Assembly: GCF_000368045.1 (NCBI RefSeq)
Contig: NZ_KB849234.1
Span: 1 to 64,000 of the forward strand
DNA from: Acinetobacter johnsonii CIP 64.6
GTDB taxonomy: Bacteria; Pseudomonadota; Gammaproteobacteria; Pseudomonadales; Moraxellaceae
Direction of reading: 5' to 3'
DNA: 64,000 nt
In this document: in pieces, positions 21,100-30,439 of the stretch
Layout: each line of letters opens with the position of its first letter
Position numbering within the stretch: the first letter of the stretch is position 1
Made by a program: the position numbers and the translations under genes
The notes under the pieces: generated by a model
Told to the model about the DNA's origin: nothing
Database searches by the model: none
The model's input: only the letters and a program-made list of their open reading frames with translations

Positions 21100-22446
21100 C
21101 TAAGCGATTAAATTTGGTTGCCATCCACCCGCTTCACAATAAGCCGACTCGACCAACCAAAATCCTTTAGGCGTAAAAACACCAAGCATAACATTATCTA
21201 TGCTTAATATTTGTATTGTATGACGTTGCCACGGAAAAATTTGTGCGCTCTGAATGGCTTTTTTCAACGGCCATGCCCCAACACGTCCATACAAATGCAA
21301 TTTTTCTCCACCTAAACGTGGTTTTATCTGTAAAGGCTGCTCTAATAATGCAGAAGACAGTCCATATTTTTGTGTTTCAATGCGAAATTGCCCTGAAGCC
21401 AATGCATAAGCTTGATTTAAACTAAACCGTTGCTCAATTGACTCAATCGTCTGAAATTGTTCCGCCAAATACTCGGCTTTACTGACACGAAAGAGCTGTT
21501 GTTGATAGCGCACATAATAATATTGGTTCCAATGCAATGCGGCTTGAGCATCCACTTTGGATTCAATCACTTCATCAAACAAGCGTTGCACCATATCAAA
21601 AGCGGGGCGATATAAATCCTCACCTTTCATCCAAGCGGACAACAACTGTCGCTGTCTCGGTGCAGATAACTGACGAAATGGGGTTAAATTTAAAACCGCA
21701 GCATTCCCGCAACTGGCCCAATCTTGTGCCAACACATCAGCCAAAATCGTTTCGGCATCTTGCATCAAATAACTGGTGCGTGCCAAAGCTTGCTGCATTT
21801 TCGGAAAGCGTTTTTCTAAGATTGGCCACAATTCAGCTCGGCACCATGCCCGATCATAACTGGTATCAAAATTGGTTTGGTCTTGAATATTTCTCAGCTG
21901 CATCTCAGCGGCCCACAGCTCAATTTGCTGTCTGGACAAAGCCAATAGAGGGCGCCAAATTGTAAATTTCTCTCGTATATCGATGCTTTGCATGGCAGCA
22001 AGTCCATGAATCCCCGCACCAGAGAGTAAACGGAGTAAAACGGTTTCGGCTTGATCTTGTTGATGATGGGCGAGAACTAAAATTTCATTGGCAAGAAGAT
22101 GCTTCTGAAAGGCCGCATAACGTGCACTACGTGCTTGGCTTTCTACATTGCCTGTATCAACATCCACCGCTTGAATCACACATGGGACATCCAAGACATA
22201 GCATTGTTCTTGAACAAAGCTACCCCACTGCGGACTAACATCCTGCAATTGATGATCAATATAGATGGCGCGAATGCGCTTGGGAAATAAATGAGACATC
22301 AAATGGAGTAGCAGCATGGAATCCATGCCACCACTACATCCGATTAAAAAATGAGGCTGTTCAGGCGTATCCTGAAACTCAGTTAAGACACTAGCCCTAA
22401 ATTGTCGCTGCCAAACTTCATTAAACGTTGGTAACGTGCTTCGCAT
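21100..22446 (-). CDS. tilS: tRNA(Ile)-lysidine synthase TilS
   Basis: The 448-aa enzyme modifies C34 of tRNA-Ile(CAU) to lysidine using ATP. The PP-loop pyrophosphatase motif FLIGCSGGMDSMLLLHLM is near residue 35, with the HHQQDQAETVLLRLLSGAGIHG motif further on. The C-terminal TilS domain follows. Its start codon lies inside accA, so the genes overlap by 64 bp. I see no later ATG, GTG or TTG before the PP-loop that would remove the overlap, so it appears genuine and suggests translational coupling. Confidence 0.93.
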   Translation of the reverse strand: MRSTLPTFNEVWQRQFRASVLTEFQDTPEQPHFLIGCSGGMDSMLLLHLMSHLFPKRIRAIYIDHQLQDVSPQWGSFVQEQCYVLDVPCVIQAVDVDTGNVESQARSARYAAFQKHLLANEILVLAHHQQDQAETVLLRLLSGAGIHGLAAMQSIDIREKFTIWRPLLALSRQQIELWAAEMQLRNIQDQTNFDTSYDRAWCRAELWPILEKRFPKMQQALARTSYLMQDAETILADVLAQDWASCGNAAVLNLTPFRQLSAPRQRQLLSAWMKGEDLYRPAFDMVQRLFDEVIESKVDAQAALHWNQYYYVRYQQQLFRVSKAEYLAEQFQTIESIEQRFSLNQAYALASGQFRIETQKYGLSSALLEQPLQIKPRLGGEKLHLYGRVGAWPLKKAIQSAQIFPWQRHTIQILSIDNVMLGVFTPKGFWLVESAYCEAGGWQPNLIA

Positions 22447-23207
22447 CGTTCATTCGCATCCATTGGTTGCAACTCAGCCAATGCATCTTTTAAAACGGTT
22501 TTTAAAGCATGCATGACTTGTTCTGGGTTGAGATGAGCGCCTTCACCTTCATCGACCACATATTCAACAATACCAATTTTCTGTAGTTTTTCAGCAGTCA
22601 AGGCCAAAGCTTCGCTGGCTTGCTCTGCTTTTTCAGCTGTTTTCCATAAAATAGACGCACAGCCTTCAGGTGAAATGACTGAATAAATACTATGGGATAA
22701 CATCACCACACGGTCAGCCACACCAATACCCAGTGCACCGCCTGAACCGCCTTCACCGAGTACAGTTGCAATGACAGGCACTTTCAAGCTTGAAAGTTGT
22801 GCCAAAGACGTTGCAATTGCTTCAGCCTGACCACGTTCTTCTGCACCCACACCTGGATATGCACCCATGGTATCAATAAAGGTAAAGACGGGTAGATTAA
22901 AACGTTCAGCCATATCGAGTAAACGTTGTGATTTACGGTAACCTTCTGGGTTACTCATACCAAAGTTATGTTGTAACTTTTCACGCGTACTACGACCACG
23001 GTGTTGACCCACAATCATGACTGGCTGACCTTCAAAGCGAGCTAATCCACCGATCATTGCACCATCATCACCAAATAAGCGATCACCATGCAAAGCATCA
23101 AATTCGGTAAAAATTTCACTCACATAATCTAAAAATTGCGGACGCTCAGGATGACGTGCAATTTGAACCGTCGTCCATGCTTTGGATTGCGCAGCTTTAT
23201 TCTTCAT
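22383..23207 (-). CDS. accA: acetyl-CoA carboxylase carboxyltransferase alpha subunit
   Basis: The 274-aa subunit, with AccD, transfers CO2 from carboxybiotin to acetyl-CoA, the first step of fatty-acid synthesis. Typical motifs are GDRLFGDDGAMIGGLARF, FIDTMGAYPGVGAEERGQ and LGEGGSGGALGIGVAD. It is shorter than the E. coli subunit (about 319 aa) and lacks part of the N-terminal helical extension. This fits the short Acinetobacter form rather than a truncation. It starts 30 bp after ppx and its 3' end overlaps tilS. Confidence 0.97.
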   Translation of the reverse strand: MKNKAAQSKAWTTVQIARHPERPQFLDYVSEIFTEFDALHGDRLFGDDGAMIGGLARFEGQPVMIVGQHRGRSTREKLQHNFGMSNPEGYRKSQRLLDMAERFNLPVFTFIDTMGAYPGVGAEERGQAEAIATSLAQLSSLKVPVIATVLGEGGSGGALGIGVADRVVMLSHSIYSVISPEGCASILWKTAEKAEQASEALALTAEKLQKIGIVEYVVDEGEGAHLNPEQVMHALKTVLKDALAELQPMDANERCEARYQRLMKFGSDNLGLVS

Positions 23208-23237
23208 AGCTCAACCATAAATCCCTAATTGACCAAT

Positions 23238-24761
23238 TTATTCATCGACAAATTGTTCTGATTGGATATCCAGCTCAACATCCCAATGCTTAAATTGCGC
23301 TTGCTCATCATGCAAGTCTGCAACCAGCAAAGGCCATTGCGCGGCATTACCAGAAACACTCAGCTGCCATTGTTGCGCATTGCCTACTGTTAATTCAATG
23401 GCAGGAAGCATCTGATCGCTACGACTATGATTGAGTAAAACAGCAAGGCGAAGTAACAAACACAGATAGACTAATTTGTTGCCGCCGACTTTCATCACAT
23501 CGACACGCGCGTCACTACGCAGCTTACGACGATGATGTGCTACCAAATGCGATAGATGGTTTTGATCGATTTGCGAGAAGCCCGCAATGTCTGAATGTTG
23601 CAATAAATATGCACCATGACGATGGTAGCCCGCATGACTAATCGCTAAACCAATTTCATGCAGATAAGCTGCACGACGCAGTAAATCACTGTCTTCTGTG
23701 GTTAATTTTAGTGAATCCGCCACACCATCAAACAAATGCTGAGCCATGTTCACGACCCGTTCAGCTTGTTTTGGATCGGCGTTATAGCGTCCCATTAACG
23801 CTTGTACAGAACGATCTCGAATATCTTCATGTTGAAAACGTCCCAGCAAGTCGTACATCACCCCTTCACGCAGGGCACCATCCGAATACACCAGTTTATC
23901 CAGTTCAAGTACATCGAAAATGGCATAAAGTATAGCGATTCCGGCTGGCAAAACTGCTCGACGGTCTTCTTTTAGGCCATCAAATTCCATCTCAGCGACA
24001 TGTTTATATTTGAGCAATTTTTCTTTGAGCTTATCTAAACCGTCACGGGTGAGTTCTTCTTTTTCATTACTCCAACCCATATTCACGGTAATTTGACGAC
24101 ACGCTTTAATGGTTCCACTCGAACCGACCACCGTATCCCAACCCGCTTCTTTATAGGTATTGGCAATACCAGACAGCTCCTTACGCGCTGCTACCACAGC
24201 TTTATCAAAACTTTTTTGGTTAATTTCACCGTCGACAAAGAAGGCTTTTGTAAATGCTACACAGCCCATTTGTAAAGATTCGGTATGAATGGGCTCAAAT
24301 TCTTCACCAATAATCAGCTCTGTCGACCCCCCACCAATATCAATCACAAGGCGGCGCCCACTGTTTACCATGGTATGAGATACACCCAAATAAATCAGTC
24401 GAGCCTCTTCACGACCTGCAATAATTTCGATGTGCTTCGGCAAAATTTCTGCCGCTTTTTGAATAAATTCATGTCCATTTTTGGCTTGGCGTAGCGCATT
24501 GGTCGCCACAATTCTTAAACGATTCGGCTGAACCGAACCTAAGCGTCCGACAAAGCGAGATAAACAGGCCAAACCACGCTGCTGTGCGGCTTCTGTTAAG
24601 TTTTTATTTTCATCTAAACCCGCTGCTAACTGTACTTTTTCTGACATTGACGCAACTTTTTTCACTTCACCATGGTCCACTCGCGCAATCGCTAAGTGGA
24701 AGCTGTTCGACCCCATATCGATGGCAGCAAGTAACTCTTCATCAATCAAAAAATCAGACAT
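23238..24761 (-). CDS. ppx: exopolyphosphatase Ppx/GppA family
   Basis: The 507-aa protein releases phosphate from the ends of polyphosphate and may also hydrolyse pppGpp, as in the Ppx/GppA family. The N-terminal ASKHA-type nucleotide-binding fold has LAAIDMGSNSFHLAIAR and the DIGGGSTELIIGEE phosphate loop. The C-terminal HD-like helical domain (from about 310) contains AAYLHEIGLAISHAGYHRHG. It heads the ppx-accA-tilS-proC-yggT run and is divergent from trxA. With relA in the same window it belongs to the stringent/polyphosphate network. Confidence 0.93.
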   Translation of the reverse strand: MSDFLIDEELLAAIDMGSNSFHLAIARVDHGEVKKVASMSEKVQLAAGLDENKNLTEAAQQRGLACLSRFVGRLGSVQPNRLRIVATNALRQAKNGHEFIQKAAEILPKHIEIIAGREEARLIYLGVSHTMVNSGRRLVIDIGGGSTELIIGEEFEPIHTESLQMGCVAFTKAFFVDGEINQKSFDKAVVAARKELSGIANTYKEAGWDTVVGSSGTIKACRQITVNMGWSNEKEELTRDGLDKLKEKLLKYKHVAEMEFDGLKEDRRAVLPAGIAILYAIFDVLELDKLVYSDGALREGVMYDLLGRFQHEDIRDRSVQALMGRYNADPKQAERVVNMAQHLFDGVADSLKLTTEDSDLLRRAAYLHEIGLAISHAGYHRHGAYLLQHSDIAGFSQIDQNHLSHLVAHHRRKLRSDARVDVMKVGGNKLVYLCLLLRLAVLLNHSRSDQMLPAIELTVGNAQQWQLSVSGNAAQWPLLVADLHDEQAQFKHWDVELDIQSEQFVDE

Positions 24762-25024
24762 GATTTAATATAAACCTATACAGAATTGTGCTTAGATTAA
24801 TTCACCTCCATGCAATTTAAAAGCCATTTATAGTCAGAAATTGACGAGCTTTTAAAATTTCGGCATATATGACAATTGTGTTACACGATCAGTAACATCG
24901 TGAGCTTCAATTAGACAAATTCAAACTAAAGGTTGAAAATTTAGTAATCCATCTACTCAGTGATAGCAGGCTATGACATACTAATAGCCATAAAACTATC
25001 CAAAAATTGAAACTGGAGCTATCC

Positions 25025-25351
25025 ATGTCTGGCAATATCGTAAATACAACTGATACAAACTTCGACGCTGATGTACTTCAATCAGACGTTCCTGTGCTTG
25101 TTGACTTCTGGGCAGGCTGGTGTGCGCCATGTAAAGCAATTGCACCTGTATTAGAAGTATTGGCGAACGAATACGAAGGTAAAGTGAAGATTGTTAAAGT
25201 TGACGTGACTTCTTGCGAAGCAACGGCTGTGAACTATAACATCCGTAACATTCCTGCATTACTCATGTTCAAAAATGGTGAAGTTGTTGCTCAACAAGTG
25301 GGCGCTGCACCAAAATCGAAATTGACTGCTTTCATTGAAGAAAACATTTAA
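25025..25351 (+). CDS. trxA: thioredoxin 1
   Basis: The 108-aa cytoplasmic disulfide reductase has a single thioredoxin fold. The active site reads WAGWCAPCKAIAP, a WCAPC variant of the usual WCGPC. The cis-proline loop is NIRNIPALLMF. The start is the ATG at 25025, preceded by GGAG. The frame opens 18 bp earlier without a matching ribosome site. It is followed by a strong terminator and then rho, a trxA-rho order common in gammaproteobacteria. The upstream 263 bp shows a CACGAT/ATCGTG hairpin and no strong promoter. Confidence 0.96.
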   Translation: MSGNIVNTTDTNFDADVLQSDVPVLVDFWAGWCAPCKAIAPVLEVLANEYEGKVKIVKVDVTSCEATAVNYNIRNIPALLMFKNGEVVAQQVGAAPKSKLTAFIEENI

Positions 25352-25373
25352 GCATCCGTTTAGATTGAAAATG

Positions 25374-25407
25374 AAATACGCTGTCTAAACAACAGCGTAT
25401 TTTTTTC
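25374..25407 (+). terminator. intrinsic terminator of trxA
   Basis: A 10-bp stem AATACGCTGT / ACAGCGTATT with a 7-nt loop is followed by a run of T residues to 25406. Confidence 0.92.
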
Positions 25408-25416
25408 GGCTATAAA

Positions 25417-25681
25417 TTGACAAGTCTGTCTTTCTCTCTTATATTGCATGATCAAGAGATAAAGGATTATTCAATCCTGTCATTTTCTTAAAAGACACAA
25501 CACATAAGATCGCCGCTCGGCAATACAAATTGTTTTGACACGTTTCTCTTCAAACAATGAATCAGTCCTCTGAATTGTTATAGTTCAAATACAATTGCGT
25601 TACTTCATTGCATGTCTGCGGCTAAATGTTGCTTCCTTTTCATCCTGTAATTTAGAATTTTTGATTCTTATCTGACCTCCT
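25417..25681 (+). promoter_or_regulatory. rho promoter and long untranslated leader
   Basis: A near-consensus promoter, TTGACA (25417-25422), 17 bp, TATATT (25440-25445), predicts a start near 25452 and a leader of about 230 nt before the rho ATG. A perfect hairpin AGGATT-ATTC-AATCCT lies at 25463-25478. A long leader fits the autogenous attenuation of rho known in E. coli. No leader peptide is evident. Confidence 0.75.
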
Positions 25682-26950
25682 ATGAATTTAACCGAACTCA
25701 AGAAAAAACCGATTGGCGAACTCATCAAAATTGCTGAATTTATGGGCCTCGAAGGAATGGCTCGTAACCGTAAGCAAGACATTATTTTTGCCATCTTAAA
25801 GCGCCATGCGATGAATGGCGAAGAGATCTTTGGGGATGGCGTTTTGGAAATTCTGTCAGATGGCTTCGGCTTCTTACGCTCTGCAGCAGGTTCTTACCTT
25901 GCAGGCCCAGATGACATTTATGTTAGCCCATCTCAAATTCGTCGTTTCAATCTACGTACTGGTGACACCATTACGGGAACCATTCGCCCACCCAAAGAAG
26001 GCGAACGTTACTTTGCACTGTTAAAAGTGAACCAAATTAACTACGACACTCCAGAAAACTCACGTAACAAAATCTTGTTTGAAAACTTAACACCACTTTT
26101 CCCAACTGAGCAATTGGTGATGGAACTTGGTAACGGGACGACAGAAGATTTAACCGCACGTGTAGTTGACTTGGTTGCACCTATCGGTAAAGGCCAACGT
26201 TCAATTATCGTAGCGCCGCCAAAAGCGGGTAAAACCATGTTGTTACAAAACATCGCTCAGTCGATCGTGCGTAACAACCCAGAGTGTTTCCTGATCGTTC
26301 TTCTCATTGACGAACGTCCTGAAGAAGTGACGGAAATGGAACGTACTGTTCGTGGTGAAGTCATTGCGTCAACGTTTGATGAATCTCCTGCTCGTCACGT
26401 TCAAGTGGCTGAAATGGTGATTGAAAAAGCAAAACGTTTGGTTGAGCACAAGAAAGATGTTGTGATTCTGCTCGACTCCATTACCCGTTTAGCACGTGCT
26501 TACAACACCGTTGTGCCTTCATCTGGTAAGGTTTTAACTGGTGGTGTGGATGCACATGCGCTGGAACGCCCTAAGCGTTTCTTCGGTGCAGCACGTAATA
26601 TTGAAGAAGGTGGCTCACTAACCATCATTTCTACAGCTCTGATTGAAACAGGCAGTAAAATGGATGAAGTGATCTACGAAGAGTTTAAGGGTACAGGTAA
26701 CCAAGAAATTACACTGGATCGCCGTATTGCGGAAAAACGTGTCTTCCCTGCGATGAATATCAAAAAGTCGGGCACCCGTCGCGAAGAGCGCTTAATGTCT
26801 GAAGACAATCTACGTAAAGTTTGGATTTTACGTAAGTTACTTCATACCCAAGATGAACTTGCAGCAATGGAGTTCCTACTTGATCGCATGAAAGAAACTA
26901 AAACCAACGATGATTTCTTTGATCAAATGAAGCGTAAAGCGACCAGCTAA
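25682..26950 (+). CDS. rho: transcription termination factor Rho
   Basis: The 422-aa hexameric RNA helicase terminates transcription at Rho-dependent sites. The N-terminal domain (about 1-47), the RNA-binding CSD (about 50-125, with GDGVLEILSDGFGFLRS) and the RecA-like motor are in order. Walker A is APPKAGKTMLLQ, Walker B is VVILLDSITRLARAYN and the Q-loop VLTGGVDAHAL follows. Length and sequence are very conservative. The upstream SD (GACCTCCT region) is weak. A clear terminator follows the stop. Confidence 0.98.
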   Translation: MNLTELKKKPIGELIKIAEFMGLEGMARNRKQDIIFAILKRHAMNGEEIFGDGVLEILSDGFGFLRSAAGSYLAGPDDIYVSPSQIRRFNLRTGDTITGTIRPPKEGERYFALLKVNQINYDTPENSRNKILFENLTPLFPTEQLVMELGNGTTEDLTARVVDLVAPIGKGQRSIIVAPPKAGKTMLLQNIAQSIVRNNPECFLIVLLIDERPEEVTEMERTVRGEVIASTFDESPARHVQVAEMVIEKAKRLVEHKKDVVILLDSITRLARAYNTVVPSSGKVLTGGVDAHALERPKRFFGAARNIEEGGSLTIISTALIETGSKMDEVIYEEFKGTGNQEITLDRRIAEKRVFPAMNIKKSGTRREERLMSEDNLRKVWILRKLLHTQDELAAMEFLLDRMKETKTNDDFFDQMKRKATS

Positions 26951-26967
26951 TCCGACCTGCTTCACCT

Positions 26968-26996
26968 AAAAAGGCTGTCTTAACGACAGCCTTTTT
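26968..26996 (+). terminator. intrinsic terminator of rho
   Basis: AAAAAGGCTGTC and GACAGCCTTTTT (26968-26979 and 26985-26996) form a perfect stem with a 5-nt loop and a T-tract. Confidence 0.92.
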
Positions 26997-27361
26997 ATTT
27001 GGTTGACTTAGCTTACACAAAGCAACATTTCATCCGATTCTCTGTAAACTTATTTGCAAGTTTTTGATAAACAAAAATTTGAAATAAAAAACCTTCATCT
27101 TTTTAAATGTTTATTCAGTACTTCTCCAATACAAACCTCATCATTGATTGTTATTTTCTGTTAAAAAAGCCCTGTTTTTAGACCTTTTTTATCACTTTTT
27201 TCATCCCAGCTAGTAGCAATTCAAAATGCGCAGTGATAGCATATTTGCAGACCAGTTAGGCTGCTCCTGCATTGTTAGTCCCTAGCAAAATTAGGAACAA
27301 TAAAAGCACACAACAGACTAACGTCGGTTTTTTTTAATCTCATATTTTAGAGAGTGATGCC
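26997..27361 (+). promoter_or_regulatory. leader region of the alanine-rich lipoprotein gene, with terminator-like hairpin
   Basis: The 365-bp AT-rich interval has no ORF. Close to the lipoprotein gene, GTTAGTC (27274-27280) and GACTAAC (27316-27322) can pair around an inner CCTA/TAGG hairpin. A run of eight T residues (27328-27335) follows, ending about 26 bp before the ATG. This resembles an intrinsic terminator inside a 5' leader, so attenuation is possible. It could instead mark the end of a small RNA. Confidence 0.4.
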
Positions 27362-27604
27362 ATGTTATTCAAAAAAATTGCTATTGCTGCTGCAGTTGCT
27401 ACTACTTTAGCTTTCGTTGGCTGTGCTAAGAAAGAAGAAGCTCCTGCTGCTGAAGCTGCATCTGAAGTTGCTGCTGCATCTGAAGCTGTTGAAGCTGCAT
27501 CTGAAGTTGCTGTAGACGCTGCTGCTGCTGCTTCTGAAGCTACTGTTGCTGCATCTGAAGCTGTTGAAGCTGTTGAAGCTGCCGCTTCTGAAGCTGCTCA
27601 CTAA
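27362..27604 (+). CDS. small alanine-rich lipoprotein
   Basis: The 80-aa protein has a signal peptide with a lipobox (TLAFVGC/AKK), so the product is predicted to be lipid-anchored through Cys21. The mature part consists almost only of Ala, Glu, Ser and Val, in repeats of the type EAASEVA and ASEAVEA, likely helical. The DNA is a near-tandem array of GCTGCATCTGAAG units with strong GCT bias, so length may vary between strains. It resembles the Braun-type small lipoproteins in size but has no C-terminal Lys for peptidoglycan linkage. The family is not recognised. A strong terminator follows. Confidence 0.85.
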   Translation: MLFKKIAIAAAVATTLAFVGCAKKEEAPAAEAASEVAAASEAVEAASEVAVDAAAAASEATVAASEAVEAVEAAASEAAH

Positions 27605-27622
27605 TCCTTTAGATTAGTCAGT

Positions 27623-27652
27623 AAAAAAGAGAGCCCTTGGCTCTCTTTTTTT
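27623..27652 (+). terminator. intrinsic terminator of the lipoprotein gene
   Basis: An AAAAAAGAGAGCC stem pairs with GGCTCTCTTTTTTT across a very short loop. The strong T-tract fits a highly expressed short gene. Confidence 0.92.
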
Positions 27653-27746
27653 ACGCTCAAAATTTATCAAAAAACGACATTCCATTATCTGGCAAGAATT
27701 GAATCAGCCAAACAATCACCAAAAATTCTAAGCAAAAAAAAGCAGA

Positions 27747-28043
27747 TCAATCGATCTGCTCATTTCCCACACGCTGGCGGAATTTCTGCCCTGCGCGGAA
27801 GGTTACTACACGGCGTGCAGAAATCGGAATTTCTTCACCCGTTTTCGGGTTACGACCTGGACGTTGACGTTTATCACGCAACTCGAAGTTACCGAAACCA
27901 GAAAGTTTAACTTGCTCACCAGAGATTAGCGCTTGGCTAATCTCGTCAAAGAACAACTCGACCATTTGCTTAGCTTCACGACGGTTTAAACTCGTGAGCT
28001 CACTTAGATGGTCAGCCATTTCCGCTTTTGTTAATGCTGTCAT
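27747..28043 (-). CDS. ihfA: integration host factor subunit alpha
   Basis: The 98-aa DNA-bending protein of the HU/IHF family dimerises with IhfB and is a nucleoid-associated regulator. The typical core includes LTKAEMADHLSELTSLNRREAK, the FGNFELRDKRQRPGRNPKTGEEIP arm with its intercalating Pro, and VVTFRAGQKFRQRV. Its ATG overlaps the pheT stop by 4 bp (ATGA), so translation is coupled. It is the last gene of the pheS-pheT-ihfA group, as in E. coli. Confidence 0.97.
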   Translation of the reverse strand: MTALTKAEMADHLSELTSLNRREAKQMVELFFDEISQALISGEQVKLSGFGNFELRDKRQRPGRNPKTGEEIPISARRVVTFRAGQKFRQRVGNEQID

Positions 28044-30421
28044 GAAGCCCTCAATGTCGCCTGATAAGTGTTTTCCAACACTTGTAAAATATGATCCATA
28101 CCGGATTTAATTTCAGCATCTTCAAGCGTACGTGATGGGTGTTGCCAAAGAAGTGCAAATGCCAATGAGCGCTTACCGTCTTCAACGCCTTGCCCAGTGT
28201 ACACATCGAACAACCAAGTCGAGTCTAAAAGCTCACCACCTGTTTTTTCGATAAGTTGCTGAATTTCACTTACATTTATCTTATCACTAATTAAAAGCGC
28301 AATATCACGTCTAACCGACGGAAAACGTGATAATTCTGTAAAATTAGATACATAAGTTTGCAAAACAGCCGATTGATCAAGTTCAGCCACCCAAGTTGTG
28401 CTCAAATCCAGTGCATCTTCTAAAGATGGATGTAATCGACCAAAGTAACCAATAGATTGGCCATCGACTAAAATCTCAGCAGACTGTCCTGGATGCAACC
28501 AGCTACGCTCAGAACGAACATAGTCTACTTGCACACGACCTGCCGCCAATACTTCTTCAATTTCACCTTTGAAATCAAAGAAATCCATAGCTTGAGGTTT
28601 AGCATGCCAAGTTTCTGAAGTTTTTGCACCTGTTGCAATCACTGCCAGGGTAGGAATTTGTTTCAAATCATGAATAAATTCAGCATCTTGATAGTCAAAA
28701 CGCAAGCCTAATTCAAAGAAACGTACACGGCTTTGTTGGCGGTTCACGTTGTATTGCACACACGGAATCAAACTAGAGAGCAGTGTTGAACGCATCACGG
28801 CTAAATCGCTTGAAATTGGGTTAGCCAAAGCCAAAGGATTCACAGCCGCATTGAGTTGCTTCTCAAGCTTTAAGTCTGCAAAGCTAAAGCTAATCGCTTC
28901 TTGATAACCCAAAGTCACGAGAGTTTGACGCAGCTGAGCCATTTCAAATTGGTCTTGATATTGAGCCAATTTCGCTTCAATTTTTGGCAAACTGATTTGA
29001 ATATTGTCATAACCATGAATACGCACAACTTCTTCAATCAGGTCTTGGTAGATTGCCATGTCATAACGGTGTGAAGGTGGTACTACAGACCACTGACCTT
29101 CTGCTTTAACCGTCACAGCACAACCTAAACGGGTTAAGGCATCCGCAATAAATGCAGCATCTACGCGATAACCGAGCAATTGATCCACTTGCGCTTGTTC
29201 CAGCTCAATCGCTTCACGCTTCGGTAAAACTGCCGTTTGTTCTACAGTCGTAATCGGACCGAACTCACCACCCGCCAATTCTGCAATCAATTGTGATGCA
29301 CGGTGCATCGCGAGCATTGGGAGTTCAAAATCTACACCACGCTCATAACGCTGCGACGCATCGGTATGTAAGCCAAAGCTACGGGCACGACCTGCAATGG
29401 CTAATGGGGCAAAGAATGCAGACTCTAAGAAAATGTCTTGGGTTTCATCGGTAACAGATGAAGACAAGCCACCCATGATGCCTGCAATCGCTAATGCTTT
29501 TTCATCATCCGCAATCACCATGACTTTTTCATTGAGCTCAACTTCTTGTTCATTCAGTAAAACCAATTTCTCCGCCATATTCGCTTGACGAACTTGAACT
29601 GAACCTTGAATTTTTGCCGCATCAAAAGCATGTAGCGGTTGACCCAACTCCATCAGTACATAATTGGTAATATCAACCAAAATACTATGTTGGCGAATCC
29701 CTGAGCGAACCAAAGCGCGTTCCATCCATTCTGGGGTTGCTGCTTTGGTATTCACGTTTTTAATCACACGACCTAAATAGCGTGGGCAGCCTTCAGTGCT
29801 CACCACAACTTTTTTCTCATCGGCAATAGTCGCAGCAACGGCATTAATTTCAGGTGCAGTCACGGTCAGTTGGTTAATTACCCCAATTTCACGGGCAATA
29901 CCACGAATGCTGAAACAGTCACCACGGTTTGGCGTGATGCTGATATCAATGACATGATCATCTAAATTTAAATATTCACGAATATCCACACCTACGGGCG
30001 CATCAACGGGTAACTCTAAAAGACCATCAATTTTATCTTCTAGATCAATTTCAGACGCACCACACAACATACCTTGTGATTCAATGCCACGAAGTTTGCC
30101 TTTCTTGATTTTGAAATCGCCTGGAAGCACAGCACCAATGGTCGCCACAGGGGCTTTCATACCGACACGTACGTTTGGCGCACCACAAACAATTTGTAAA
30201 GAATCGCCTGAACCAATATTCACCGTGGTCACACGTAAACGGTCTGCATCGGGATGTTGCTCTACCGTCAACACTTCACCAACAACCACGCCAGTGAACG
30301 GTTTTGCCGCAGGCGATAAATCATCGACCTCTAAACCCAACATGGTCAGTTGATCAGATAAAGTATTGCTATCAACGGCTGGGTTAACCCATGTACGCAA
30401 CCAATTTTCGCTAATTTTCAT
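28040..30421 (-). CDS. pheT: phenylalanyl-tRNA synthetase beta subunit
   Basis: The 793-aa subunit, with PheS, charges tRNA-Phe in an alpha2-beta2 enzyme. Domains in order are an N-terminal tRNA-binding (EMAP-like) domain (about 40-150, GVVVGEVLTVEQHPDADRL), B3/B4 editing (about 210-380, SQRYERGVDF), B5 (about 400-470), the catalytic-like core and a C-terminal ferredoxin-like anticodon-binding domain (about 700-793, SRFPSVRRDIALLI). It overlaps ihfA by 4 bp. A 132-bp repeat-bearing gap separates it from pheS. Confidence 0.98.
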   Translation of the reverse strand: MKISENWLRTWVNPAVDSNTLSDQLTMLGLEVDDLSPAAKPFTGVVVGEVLTVEQHPDADRLRVTTVNIGSGDSLQIVCGAPNVRVGMKAPVATIGAVLPGDFKIKKGKLRGIESQGMLCGASEIDLEDKIDGLLELPVDAPVGVDIREYLNLDDHVIDISITPNRGDCFSIRGIAREIGVINQLTVTAPEINAVAATIADEKKVVVSTEGCPRYLGRVIKNVNTKAATPEWMERALVRSGIRQHSILVDITNYVLMELGQPLHAFDAAKIQGSVQVRQANMAEKLVLLNEQEVELNEKVMVIADDEKALAIAGIMGGLSSSVTDETQDIFLESAFFAPLAIAGRARSFGLHTDASQRYERGVDFELPMLAMHRASQLIAELAGGEFGPITTVEQTAVLPKREAIELEQAQVDQLLGYRVDAAFIADALTRLGCAVTVKAEGQWSVVPPSHRYDMAIYQDLIEEVVRIHGYDNIQISLPKIEAKLAQYQDQFEMAQLRQTLVTLGYQEAISFSFADLKLEKQLNAAVNPLALANPISSDLAVMRSTLLSSLIPCVQYNVNRQQSRVRFFELGLRFDYQDAEFIHDLKQIPTLAVIATGAKTSETWHAKPQAMDFFDFKGEIEEVLAAGRVQVDYVRSERSWLHPGQSAEILVDGQSIGYFGRLHPSLEDALDLSTTWVAELDQSAVLQTYVSNFTELSRFPSVRRDIALLISDKINVSEIQQLIEKTGGELLDSTWLFDVYTGQGVEDGKRSLAFALLWQHPSRTLEDAEIKSGMDHILQVLENTYQATLRAS

Positions 30422-30439
30422 TTTGTTAAAAACCTATAA

